The notes under the pieces are model-generated. The model searched no databases and was not told the DNA's origin. It saw nothing but the letters and a program-made list of their open reading frames with translations. This document shows, piece by piece, positions 1 through 5,365 of a stretch of 8,826 nt of DNA. How positions within the stretch are numbered: position 1 is the first letter of the stretch; each line of letters opens with the position of its first letter. The stretch is from assembly GCA_023398155.1 (NCBI GenBank), contig JAEWSV010000428.1, positions 1-8,826 on the forward strand, read 5' to 3'. The DNA comes from Spirochaetota bacterium (GTDB taxonomy: Bacteria > Spirochaetota > Spirochaetia > Treponematales > Breznakiellaceae). The position numbers and the translations under genes are program-made.

Positions 1-140
1 CCGTTATGTCCTGCGGAGAGAGATATCCCCGTTCGCCCGCTGCCACTCTGCTTCCCTCCATGCCGTCGCGCCGTCCGTCCCGCCTTCCGGCCTTGGACCG
101 TAAGATGGGAACCCAGCATACACGAGAGCGCGGCTCTCGT
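1..140. other. Left edge, no recognisable gene
   Basis: I see no coding region here that resembles a known family on either strand. The + frame that later encodes the toxin remnant is open all the way from the window edge (ATG at 6), but the residues it encodes before about position 141 are Ser/Pro/Arg-rich low-complexity and do not resemble a toxin N-terminus. It is most likely decayed or rearranged sequence next to the truncated toxin gene. Confidence 0.4.
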
Positions 141-141
141 G
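121..141. repeat. Perfect 9-bp inverted repeat (hairpin)
   Basis: The arms CACGAGAGC and GCTCTCGTG are perfect reverse complements separated by GCG. The repeat ends exactly where recognisable toxin homology begins. There is no T-run after it, so it is not a standard intrinsic terminator. It may mark the junction of a deletion or a lost element, or be a chance palindrome. Confidence 0.6.
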
Positions 142-143
142 AA

Positions 144-302
144 CTGAAAAGCCGCGTCGTACGTGAAATAGGCAAAGATGGGATACGGGAGCTAATCCAC
201 GGCACTTTCCGCATCGTCTATCGGATCACGGGGGCGCAAATCCATGCGCTCACCGTCTTTGAAGGGCATAAGCTTCTGCGCGAGGGGAGCGTTGGGGGTT
301 GA
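144..302 (+). pseudogene. RelE/ParE-family toxin, C-terminal remnant
   Basis: The last 50 or so codons of this frame match the C-terminal half of RelE/ParE-superfamily toxins. The order is RVVREIG, then IRELIHGTFRIVYRI, then HALTVFEGHKLL, the familiar pattern of the last beta strands of the fold. Intact members are about 90-100 residues and begin with a helical region (Trp/Ser-Ala...Asp-Leu-Glu type). That half is not visible in this frame, and the residues encoded upstream are unrelated. A neighbouring frame carries a short Trp-Glu-Pro-Ser stretch near 105-145 that could be a remnant of the N-terminus, but I cannot establish this. No antitoxin partner lies downstream; the next gene, hicB, is convergent and ends 5 bp away. 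The gene is probably dead. Sequence to the left of the window could change this. Confidence 0.55.
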
Positions 303-307
303 CCCCG

Positions 308-727
308 TTATAACGCGAAGAACGGTCTACCGAACACCTTTTGAAGTTTCTCGATGGTAGCGAGAGTCGGATTCGTTTTCCGGGGATTCTCGATTCGTTG
401 ATAGGCTGACCAATTGACGCCCATCCGTTTTGCGACTTCTTTTTGGGTCAAGCCTTGTTTCTCTCGCTCCTGTTTGAGGGTTATGGCGAACGCTACATTC
501 AAGCTCGCTTCGATGGGATATATATCATCCCTTTCGATCGTCGTCGCTTCCGGAATGGAAAGGCTGCGGGAATCAAGGCTCTCAAGGTAACCGGTGAGAG
601 CTTCCGAGGCTTTCTCCTTGGCGGCTTCAAGGGATTCGGCGCTGGAAAAGCATCCGGGTAAGTCGGGGAATTCTACGCTCCAGGAGCCGTTCGCTTCTTT
701 CCAGATATGTGCGGGATACGTCTTCAT
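308..727 (-). CDS. hicB: HicB-family antitoxin with C-terminal HTH
   Basis: Antitoxin of a type II HicAB module, 139 residues. Residues 1-50 form the HicB partial RNase-H-like fold, with the hallmark FPDLPGCFSS (20-29) followed by an alanine-rich helix containing EALTGYLE. Residues about 83-134 form an XRE-type helix-turn-helix (LTQKEVAKRMGV, then YQRIENP). In the family, the N-terminal domain binds and neutralises the HicA ribonuclease while the HTH domain represses the operon. The ATG at 727 overlaps the hicA stop codon as ATGA, and the protein from this start has the normal family length. The frame is open further upstream to 1024, but that extension overlaps hicA and reads as its shadow. 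The gene looks fully intact even though its toxin partner carries a nonsense codon. The likely operator is the inverted repeat at 914-935. Confidence 0.9.
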   Translation of the reverse strand: MKTYPAHIWKEANGSWSVEFPDLPGCFSSAESLEAAKEKASEALTGYLESLDSRSLSIPEATTIERDDIYPIEASLNVAFAITLKQEREKQGLTQKEVAKRMGVNWSAYQRIENPRKTNPTLATIEKLQKVFGRPFFAL

Positions 728-906
728 CTTAATCCGGCCTCTTTCAGCAGCTTGTATTCCAAGCCTTTTCCAAGGTCCTTCGCATGGACGGGGACGACGT
801 TCGTCTTGTCCCCTTTCCTTAAGGTGTGATGCGAACCATTGACGCGGTCGACTACTCAGCCGTTCCGTAACAATAACTTCAACATCTGTTTGCCTGATAT
901 CGGCAT
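724..906 (-). pseudogene. hicA: HicA toxin gene interrupted by TGA at the conserved Trp
   Basis: Read through, this frame encodes a full-length 60-residue HicA mRNA interferase. It has MPISGKQMLKLLLRNG, then a stop at codon 17 (bases 858-856), then VVDRVNGSHHTLRKGDKT, PVHAKDLGKGLEYK and LLKEAGLR. The GSHH motif holds the catalytic His (codon 26), and the DLGKG..LLKEAGL end is characteristic of the double-stranded RNA-binding-like fold. In homologues the residue after NG is Trp (NGW), so TGG to TGA, one base change, explains the stop. No ATG, GTG or TTG in frame lies between the stop and the catalytic His; the next is TTG at codon 49. An active restart product is therefore unlikely. The hicA stop overlaps the hicB start. 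The start at 906 sits almost at the predicted transcription start; an ATG at codon 8 is the alternative. An assembly or read error is possible. Confidence 0.85.
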
Positions 907-919
907 GATCCAGGATACT
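890..919 (+). promoter_or_regulatory. Weak candidate promoter for the pro operon
   Basis: TTGCCT (890-895), an 18-bp spacer and GATACT (914-919) form a poor but possible sigma70-type promoter facing proA. Each box matches 4 of 6 consensus positions. The -10 box would lie inside the hicAB operator. I saw no better promoter between 907 and 1066; the lower part of that stretch is GC-rich with a pyrimidine tract at about 988-1009. Confidence 0.2.
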
Positions 920-940
920 ACTTATGTGTAGTATCGTCAA
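912..940 (-). promoter_or_regulatory. hicAB promoter
   Basis: On the minus strand, TTGACG (940-935) is separated by 17 bp from TATCCT (917-912). This is a good sigma70-like match (5/6 and 4/6) with ideal spacing. The predicted transcription start falls at about 906-904, on the first hicA ATG, so the mRNA would be leaderless or translated from the ATG at codon 8. Confidence 0.6.
914..935. promoter_or_regulatory. Probable HicB operator, 8-6-8 inverted repeat
   Basis: GATACTAC and GTAGTATC are perfect reverse complements separated by 6 bp (TTATGT on the + strand). The repeat occupies the whole spacer of the hicAB promoter, touching both the -35 and -10 boxes, and ends 7 bp before the hicA start. 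HicB proteins with a C-terminal HTH repress their own operon by binding such repeats. Assignment of this repeat to HicB is inferred from its position. Confidence 0.7.
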
Positions 941-1066
941 GTAAAGGAGATATCGGCGGTCTACCGCGGAGCGAACTCGCCGAAAGCCCCTTTCTCCCGT
1001 CCCCTCTTTTATAGGAGACGCCATTTGCGTTACTCTGCGCGTGAGTCCATCGCCGGAGGAATCGCC

Positions 1067-2332
1067 ATGTCGCTCGACGCAGTCTTCGATTCGCTCAAAG
1101 CCGCCCAGGCGGCACTCGCGCTCGCGACGCGGAAGGAAAAGGACGCGGCGCTCCGCGCCGTCATGGCGGCGATCGACGAGGACCGGAAGGCCATCCTCGC
1201 GGCTAACGCCGTGGACGTTCCGAAGGCTAGGGCGGGCGGCATGAAAGAGAGCCTGGTGGACCGGCTCTCGCTTTCCGACAAGCGCATCGATGATATGATC
1301 GAGGGTATCGACGTCGTGGTCCGTCAGGAGGACCCGGTCGGCCGTATCCTCGCGGGCTGGACCTTACCGAACGGGCTCGTGGTGGAACGGACTACCGTGC
1401 CGATGGGGACCGTGGCCATCATCTACGAATCGCGGCCCAACGTCACCGTGGACGCCTTCTGCCTCGCCTACAAGGCGGGGTGTTCCATTCTCCTCCGCGG
1501 TTCCTCGGCCGCCCTGGAATCGAACCGAGCCATCGTCGCCGCCATCAAGCGGGGCCTCGCCTCCGCGGGCGCCCAGAGCGATGCGGTGGCGTTGGCGGAT
1601 TCCGGCAGCCGGGACGAGGTGGACGTGATCCTCGCCGCCCGCGGCAAGGTGGACGTCGTGATCCCCCGGGGCGGACATGAGCTCATCCGCCGGGTCGTGG
1701 AGACTTCTCGCGTGCCGGTGATCGAGACGGGGGAGGGGAACTGCCACGTCTTCGTGGACGCTTCGGCCGACCTGGCGAACGCGGTCGATAACGTGGAGAA
1801 TGCCAAGGTCCAGAAACCCGGCGCCTGCAATAGCGTGGAGACCGTCCTGGTTCATCGGGACGCGGCGGCCGCTTTCCTGCCGCTCCTGGCCGAGCGCCTC
1901 GCGGGCAGGGTGGAGCTCCGCTGCGACGAGCGGGCCAAGGCGGCCGTGGAAGCCGGAGGGCGCCCATCGAATCTGGTTCTCCGCGACGCGACGGAAGAGG
2001 ACTGGGCGACCGAATACCTGGACTACATTCTGGCCGTCAAGGTCGTGGATACTTTAGACGAGGCCATCGACCACGTGAACCGGTACGGGACCAAGCATTC
2101 GGAAGCCATCCTCACCAACGACCTCGCCGCCTCGCGGGAGTTCGAGCGGCGGGTGGACGCGGCCTGCGTCTACGTCAACGCGTCAATCCGCTTCACCGAC
2201 GGCGCGGAATTCGGCTTCGGGGCCGAGCTCGGCATCAGCACGCAGAAGTTCCACGCGCGGGGGCCGATGGGCCTTGAAGCCCTCACCACGATCAAGTATC
2301 GTATCGTAGGTACCGGACAAATTCGTGAATAG
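1067..2332 (+). CDS. proA: Gamma-glutamyl phosphate reductase (ProA)
   Basis: Cytoplasmic enzyme that reduces gamma-glutamyl phosphate with NADPH to glutamate-5-semialdehyde, the second step from glutamate to proline. It belongs to the aldehyde dehydrogenase superfamily. The 421-residue product matches the family length (about 417). Visible motifs are VPMGTVAIIYESRPNVTVDAF (about 111-131, nucleotide-binding region), LRGSSAALESN (143-153), PRGGHELI (200-207), VIETGEGNCHVFVD (218-231), the catalytic Cys254 in KPGACNSVET, and GAELGISTQKFHARGPMGLEALT near the end. The ATG at 1067 is chosen because GGAGG (1055-1059) stands 7 bp before it and the protein then starts like other ProA proteins. A TTG at 1025 would add 14 unsupported residues. 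It is the first gene of proA-proB-proC, and its stop is immediately beside the proB start. Confidence 0.97.
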   Translation: MSLDAVFDSLKAAQAALALATRKEKDAALRAVMAAIDEDRKAILAANAVDVPKARAGGMKESLVDRLSLSDKRIDDMIEGIDVVVRQEDPVGRILAGWTLPNGLVVERTTVPMGTVAIIYESRPNVTVDAFCLAYKAGCSILLRGSSAALESNRAIVAAIKRGLASAGAQSDAVALADSGSRDEVDVILAARGKVDVVIPRGGHELIRRVVETSRVPVIETGEGNCHVFVDASADLANAVDNVENAKVQKPGACNSVETVLVHRDAAAAFLPLLAERLAGRVELRCDERAKAAVEAGGRPSNLVLRDATEEDWATEYLDYILAVKVVDTLDEAIDHVNRYGTKHSEAILTNDLAASREFERRVDAACVYVNASIRFTDGAEFGFGAELGISTQKFHARGPMGLEALTTIKYRIVGTGQIRE

Positions 2333-2333
2333 C

Positions 2334-3218
2334 ATGATTCAAGAGCTCATCGCGCAATCGCGCAAGATCGTCGTTAAGATCGGTTCCAACACCCTCGCGG
2401 ACTCGAGCGGCCAGATGAACCGGGCTTTCCTGGCCGAATTCGCCGAGCAGGCGGCGGCCCTCATGAAGGCGGGGAAGCAGCTCGTCCTCGTGTCCTCGGG
2501 CGCCCAGGTCGCGGGCCTTTCCACCATCGGTAAATGGGCGCGCAAGAAGAACCTGCACTACAAGCAGGCCCTCTGCGCGGTAGGCCAAGTGGAACTCATG
2601 GCCGCGTGGCGCCGGGCCTTCGAGCCCCAGGGCGTCCATATCGGCCAGCTCCTCCTCACCAAGGAAGACTTCTCCGATGACTACCGCACGCTCAATATGC
2701 GGAATACCTTGTTCACCTTGGTGGACGAGGGCGTCGTCCCGGTCATCAACGAGAACGACACCGTCAGCGTGGACGAGATCAAGATCGGAGACAACGACAA
2801 CCTGGCGGCCCTGACCGCGTCGCTCTGGAGCGCCGATCTCCTCATCCTCTTCAGCGACATCGACGGCGTCTTCGACAAGAACCCGAAGGAACATCCGGAC
2901 GCCGAGCTCGTTCCGCTCGTGACCGACATCGCTTCGCTTAAAGCTTCCATCACCATCGGCGCGACGAACGGGTTCGGCACGGGCGGCATCGCCACCAAGA
3001 TCGAGGCGGCCTCCCGCGCATTGTCCTACGGTATCCCGATGATCCTGGCCCACGGCGGCCGTCCGCGGGCCCTGGAAGCCCTTGCCGCGGGAAAGCAGGC
3101 GGCCACGGTCTTTTCGGTTCCCGCCTCAACGACGGCAGTCGCGGCGACGGGAGTCGCGGCGACGGGAATCGCGACAACTCAAGTCGCGGCGGGCAAGGCC
3201 GTAACCGCGCAAGAGTGA
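2334..3218 (+). CDS. proB: Glutamate 5-kinase without PUA domain (ProB)
   Basis: Cytoplasmic kinase that phosphorylates glutamate with ATP to gamma-glutamyl phosphate, the committed and usually proline-inhibited step of proline synthesis. The amino-acid-kinase fold is complete: VVKIGS (13-18), VSSGAQVAG (53-61), the glutamate/proline-site loop VINENDTV (137-144), IGDNDNLAAL (151-160), LLILFSDIDGVF (169-180) and GTGGIATKI (215-223). The protein is 294 residues, against about 367 for enzymes such as E. coli ProB, because the C-terminal PUA domain is missing. In its place is a roughly 30-residue Ala/Thr/Val tail encoded by a 15-bp repeat. The ATG at 2334 lies one base after the proA stop; a GTG at 2325, overlapping proA by 8 bp, is an alternative. 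Neither has a clear ribosome binding site, so translation is probably coupled to proA. Confidence 0.95.
   Translation: MIQELIAQSRKIVVKIGSNTLADSSGQMNRAFLAEFAEQAAALMKAGKQLVLVSSGAQVAGLSTIGKWARKKNLHYKQALCAVGQVELMAAWRRAFEPQGVHIGQLLLTKEDFSDDYRTLNMRNTLFTLVDEGVVPVINENDTVSVDEIKIGDNDNLAALTASLWSADLLILFSDIDGVFDKNPKEHPDAELVPLVTDIASLKASITIGATNGFGTGGIATKIEAASRALSYGIPMILAHGGRPRALEALAAGKQAATVFSVPASTTAVAATGVAATGIATTQVAAGKAVTAQE
3132..3191 (+). repeat. Four 15-bp tandem repeats at the 3' end of proB
   Basis: Four in-frame units of 15 bp begin at 3132, 3147, 3162 and 3177. The first two read ACGGCAGTCGCGGCG and ACGGGAGTCGCGGCG, and the last two diverge slightly. They encode four pentapeptides of the form Thr-(Ala/Gly/Gln)-(Val/Ile)-Ala-(Ala/Thr), just after the kinase domain. 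The array probably arose by replication slippage in the former linker or PUA position. Confidence 0.85.
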
Positions 3219-3224
3219 CCGCGG

Positions 3225-3250
3225 TCGGCGGCCCTGCCGGCGGCCGCCGA
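3225..3250. repeat. Strong hairpin between proB and proC
   Basis: The arms TCGGCGGCC and GGCCGCCGA are perfect 9-bp reverse complements around an 8-base loop. They begin 7 bp after the proB stop. The stem is almost all G-C. There is no T-run after it (TCCCTCC follows), so it does not look like an intrinsic terminator. An RNA-processing or mRNA-stability element that adjusts proC output relative to proBA is plausible but not shown. Confidence 0.65.
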
Positions 3251-3295
3251 TCCCTCCAAGCGCTTCCGCCGGCGATCTTGAACGGAGGGACGAAC

Positions 3296-4144
3296 ATGAA
3301 GACGCTCATCGCGTGCATCGGAACGGGAAATATGGGAGGCGCCCTCATGAAGGCGGCCGCCGCCGCTGTGGGCGGAGCGCGCATCGGCGTGACCGACTCG
3401 GACGCGGCCAAGGCGAAGACCTTCTCCGCCTCCATCGGGGCCGTCGCCTACGCTTCAAACGCCGAGGCCGCGGCGAACGGCCGCTTCCTCGTGCTCGCCG
3501 TGAAACCGCAGGTCGCCGCGGAGGTCCTCGCCGACTTGGCCCCCGCCCTCGCAGAGCGCTCCGCTTCCGGAGACCCGGTCGTCCTGGTTTCCATCGTAGC
3601 GGGGCTCTCCATCGCTTCCATCCGCGCGAAGCTCGCCGCGGGCATGACCGGGCCGGCTTCTCTAATCTTCGCGACGCAGCCCATCGTGCGCCTGATGCCG
3701 AACACGCCGGCCCTCGTGGCCAAGGGCATGATAGCCCTCAGCGCTTCGGGCGAGGTCGCGACCTCCGACGTGGCCGAGTTGGAACGCTCGCTCGCTGCCG
3801 CGGGCGTCGTGGACAGGGTGGACGAAAAGCTCATGGACGCGGTGACCGCGCTTTCCGGCTCCGGACCCGCCTTCGCGTACCTCTTCATCGAAGCCCTCGC
3901 CGACGGCGGGGTCCGCGCGGGCCTACCCCGAGACAAGGCCCTCCGCTACGCGGCCCAAACCGCGCTCGGTGCGGCCTCCATGGTGATGGAGACCGGACAG
4001 CACCCCGGCGCCCTCAAGGACGCGGTCTGTTCGCCCGGAGGAACCACCATCGCGGGCGTCGCGGCCCTGGAGGAGCGCGGTTTCCGCGCCGCCGCCATGG
4101 CCGCCGTGGATGCCGCCTTCCGCCGCGCCAAAGAGCTGGGCTGA
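3296..4144 (+). CDS. proC: Pyrroline-5-carboxylate reductase (ProC)
   Basis: Cytoplasmic enzyme for the last step of proline synthesis: it reduces 1-pyrroline-5-carboxylate to L-proline with NAD(P)H. The product is 282 residues, slightly longer than the usual 265-275. The N-terminal Rossmann domain has IGTGNMGGAL (8-17) and LAVKPQ (67-72). RLMPNTPA (132-139) lies at the domain junction. The C-terminal dimerisation and substrate-binding domain carries TALSGSGPAFAYLFIEALADGG (184-205, in two adjoining motifs) and LKDAVCSPGGTTIAG (240-254). A small insertion around 112-128, compared with typical members, explains the extra length. The ATG at 3296 is preceded by GGAGGG (3284-3289) at 6 bp spacing. 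The upstream extension of the same frame to 3215 crosses the hairpin and is not coding. The 77-bp gap after proB suggests the same transcript but independent translation initiation. Confidence 0.97.
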   Translation: MKTLIACIGTGNMGGALMKAAAAAVGGARIGVTDSDAAKAKTFSASIGAVAYASNAEAAANGRFLVLAVKPQVAAEVLADLAPALAERSASGDPVVLVSIVAGLSIASIRAKLAAGMTGPASLIFATQPIVRLMPNTPALVAKGMIALSASGEVATSDVAELERSLAAAGVVDRVDEKLMDAVTALSGSGPAFAYLFIEALADGGVRAGLPRDKALRYAAQTALGAASMVMETGQHPGALKDAVCSPGGTTIAGVAALEERGFRAAAMAAVDAAFRRAKELG

Positions 4145-4145
4145 T

Positions 4146-4213
4146 CCGCGCGCCTTCCGCGCCTCCGCGCGCCTTCCGCGCGCCTTCCGCGCGCCTTCCG
4201 CGCCTCCGCGCGC
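4146..4213. repeat. 11-bp/8-bp interspersed tandem repeat in convergent gap
   Basis: The gap between the stops of proC (4144) and the ZIP gene (4217) is almost entirely a repeat of A = CCGCGCGCCTT (11 bp) and B = CCGCGCCT (8 bp). The order is A (4146), B (4157), A (4165), A (4176), A (4187), B (4198), then a partial A (4206-4213). Each A unit contains the self-complementary GCGCGC, so neighbouring units can pair into hairpins on either strand. It may serve as a bidirectional transcription block between convergent operons, but no strong T-run follows. Copy number is likely variable. Confidence 0.9.
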
Positions 4214-4216
4214 AAC

Positions 4217-5365
4217 CTATTTTATGAGCAGGCCCGTCGCGTAGAGGATGCCCATCCCCGCGAGGACGCCGCCGGATACCACGAAGGGCTTCTCGTCCAT
4301 CCGCTTGCCGATGAGCTTGCCGATCTCGTACGCCACTTCCAGCACGGCGCCGGTCCCCAAGGCGAGGGAAAAGACGGAGAAGGCCGGCGAGATGCCGAGC
4401 CCTCCGATCCAGGCGCCGAGTATGGCCGGCCCTCCGCCCAGTACGCCGAGGAAGGCGAGATAGCGGAAGGGTGGCTTCTGTTTGACGATGGGGGCGATGA
4501 TGCCGAGCCCCTCGGTGATGTTCTGCAGGATGAAGCCGATCACGAAGAATTTGCCCAGGTTCGCCGCCCCCAGGCTGAAGGCCGATCCGATGGCCAAGCC
4601 CTCCGCCAAGTTATGCAGGCCGATGCCGAGCGAGATGAGGGTCGCAACCCGCCGCCGCCGGCCTTCCTCGTCGGCGCCGAGCTTCGTTTGACGCCGGGAC
4701 ACCGCGTCCAGGATCAGGAAGGCGCCGACCGCGCCGATGCCGATGAGGCCCGGACCTTGGAGCGGCCCGACGAGTTCCGCGGAGCCTTCCAAAGCCTCGG
4801 CGATCGTGTCGATGCCGAGGAAGATGAGGAGGCCGACGGTTACCGCCATGAGGGCGGTGAAGGCCGTCCGGCCGAGCCGCCGTAAGGCCGGGAGCCACAA
4901 GATGCCGAGGAAGACGGGAATGAGGCCGACGTAGAGGCCGATGAGGGTAAAGCCGAGGAAGGCGGCGGGACCTCCCTCCTTCGTCTCCGCCGCTGCCTCT
5001 ATCGCGGCCGCGAAGGGCACTGAATTGGCCGAGAAGAGGGAGATTTCGTAGGCCTCCCCTTCGATCCAGGGGTAGGGGATGGTGACTACCGCAGTCTCCA
5101 TGCGGCGGAGCGTGGCGGAGGGGGAAACCGAGAACTTCACCACCATGTCGCGGACGACGGCCTGCGCCAAGGTGAGGTCCGCCGGGCCCGTGTTGCGCAC
5201 GCGGAATTCGATCGATACGGGTTTGAGGATGGTCCGTTCAAAGGAGAGCGCCTCTATCGGGACCGCGGGCTCCGCGTCCAGGCCGGCGCCGTCGGTGGCG
5301 AGGAAGAGGACGATGACCGCCGCCAATAGAACGAGCGGCGCGAGGAACAGAAGGAAAGTCTTCAT
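4217..5365 (-). CDS. ZIP-family metal transporter with extra N-terminal periplasmic domain
   Basis: Inner-membrane divalent metal permease (Zn, Fe or Mn are typical ZIP substrates), 382 residues. The ZIP core spans about 136-382 with roughly eight hydrophobic segments. The signature is HNLAEGLAIG (251-260; ligands His251, Asn252, Glu255) in TM4 and QNITEG (281-286) in TM5, most like the GufA-type bacterial branch. The loop before TM4 (223-240) is Arg-rich instead of His-rich. Unusually, residues 5-23 form a signal-anchor helix followed by an extracytoplasmic domain (about 30-128) with the strand pattern of an Ig-like or CARDB-like fold (IEFRVRNTGPADLTL near 52-66). This agrees with the known N-out topology of ZIPs. 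The ATG overlaps the oxidase stop as ATGA, with GGAGG 7 bp upstream. It is the last gene of the regulator-oxidase-ZIP operon. The family is sure; the metal is not. Confidence 0.9.
   Translation of the reverse strand: MKTFLLFLAPLVLLAAVIVLFLATDGAGLDAEPAVPIEALSFERTILKPVSIEFRVRNTGPADLTLAQAVVRDMVVKFSVSPSATLRRMETAVVTIPYPWIEGEAYEISLFSANSVPFAAAIEAAAETKEGGPAAFLGFTLIGLYVGLIPVFLGILWLPALRRLGRTAFTALMAVTVGLLIFLGIDTIAEALEGSAELVGPLQGPGLIGIGAVGAFLILDAVSRRQTKLGADEEGRRRRVATLISLGIGLHNLAEGLAIGSAFSLGAANLGKFFVIGFILQNITEGLGIIAPIVKQKPPFRYLAFLGVLGGGPAILGAWIGGLGISPAFSVFSLALGTGAVLEVAYEIGKLIGKRMDEKPFVVSGGVLAGMGILYATGLLIK

Noticed and set aside
295..315. GGGG-TTGA-CCCC hairpin next to the palindrome CGTTATAACG as a terminator between the toxin remnant and hicB
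   Set aside because: The stem is only 4 bp and no T-run follows on either strand. It may be chance, although it spans both stop codons.
856..858. TGA read as Trp (alternative genetic code) or selenocysteine in hicA
   Set aside because: Other genes here use TGG for Trp (for example both Trp codons of hicB) and end with TGA (proB, proC, hicA itself). The family has Trp, not Cys/Sec, at this position. A plain nonsense mutation or sequence error is simpler.
728..1024. N-terminal extension of hicB upstream of 727
   Set aside because: It overlaps hicA in a shifted frame, has no family similarity, and the internal ATG gives the normal HicB length with an ATGA overlap.
1025..1066. TTG start for proA at 1025
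   Set aside because: The ATG at 1067 has a strong, well-spaced ribosome binding site and gives the normal ProA N-terminus.
907..1066. T-box or other riboswitch upstream of proA
   Set aside because: I found no T-box-like conserved sequence, no long leader and only a weak 5-bp stem (956-967).
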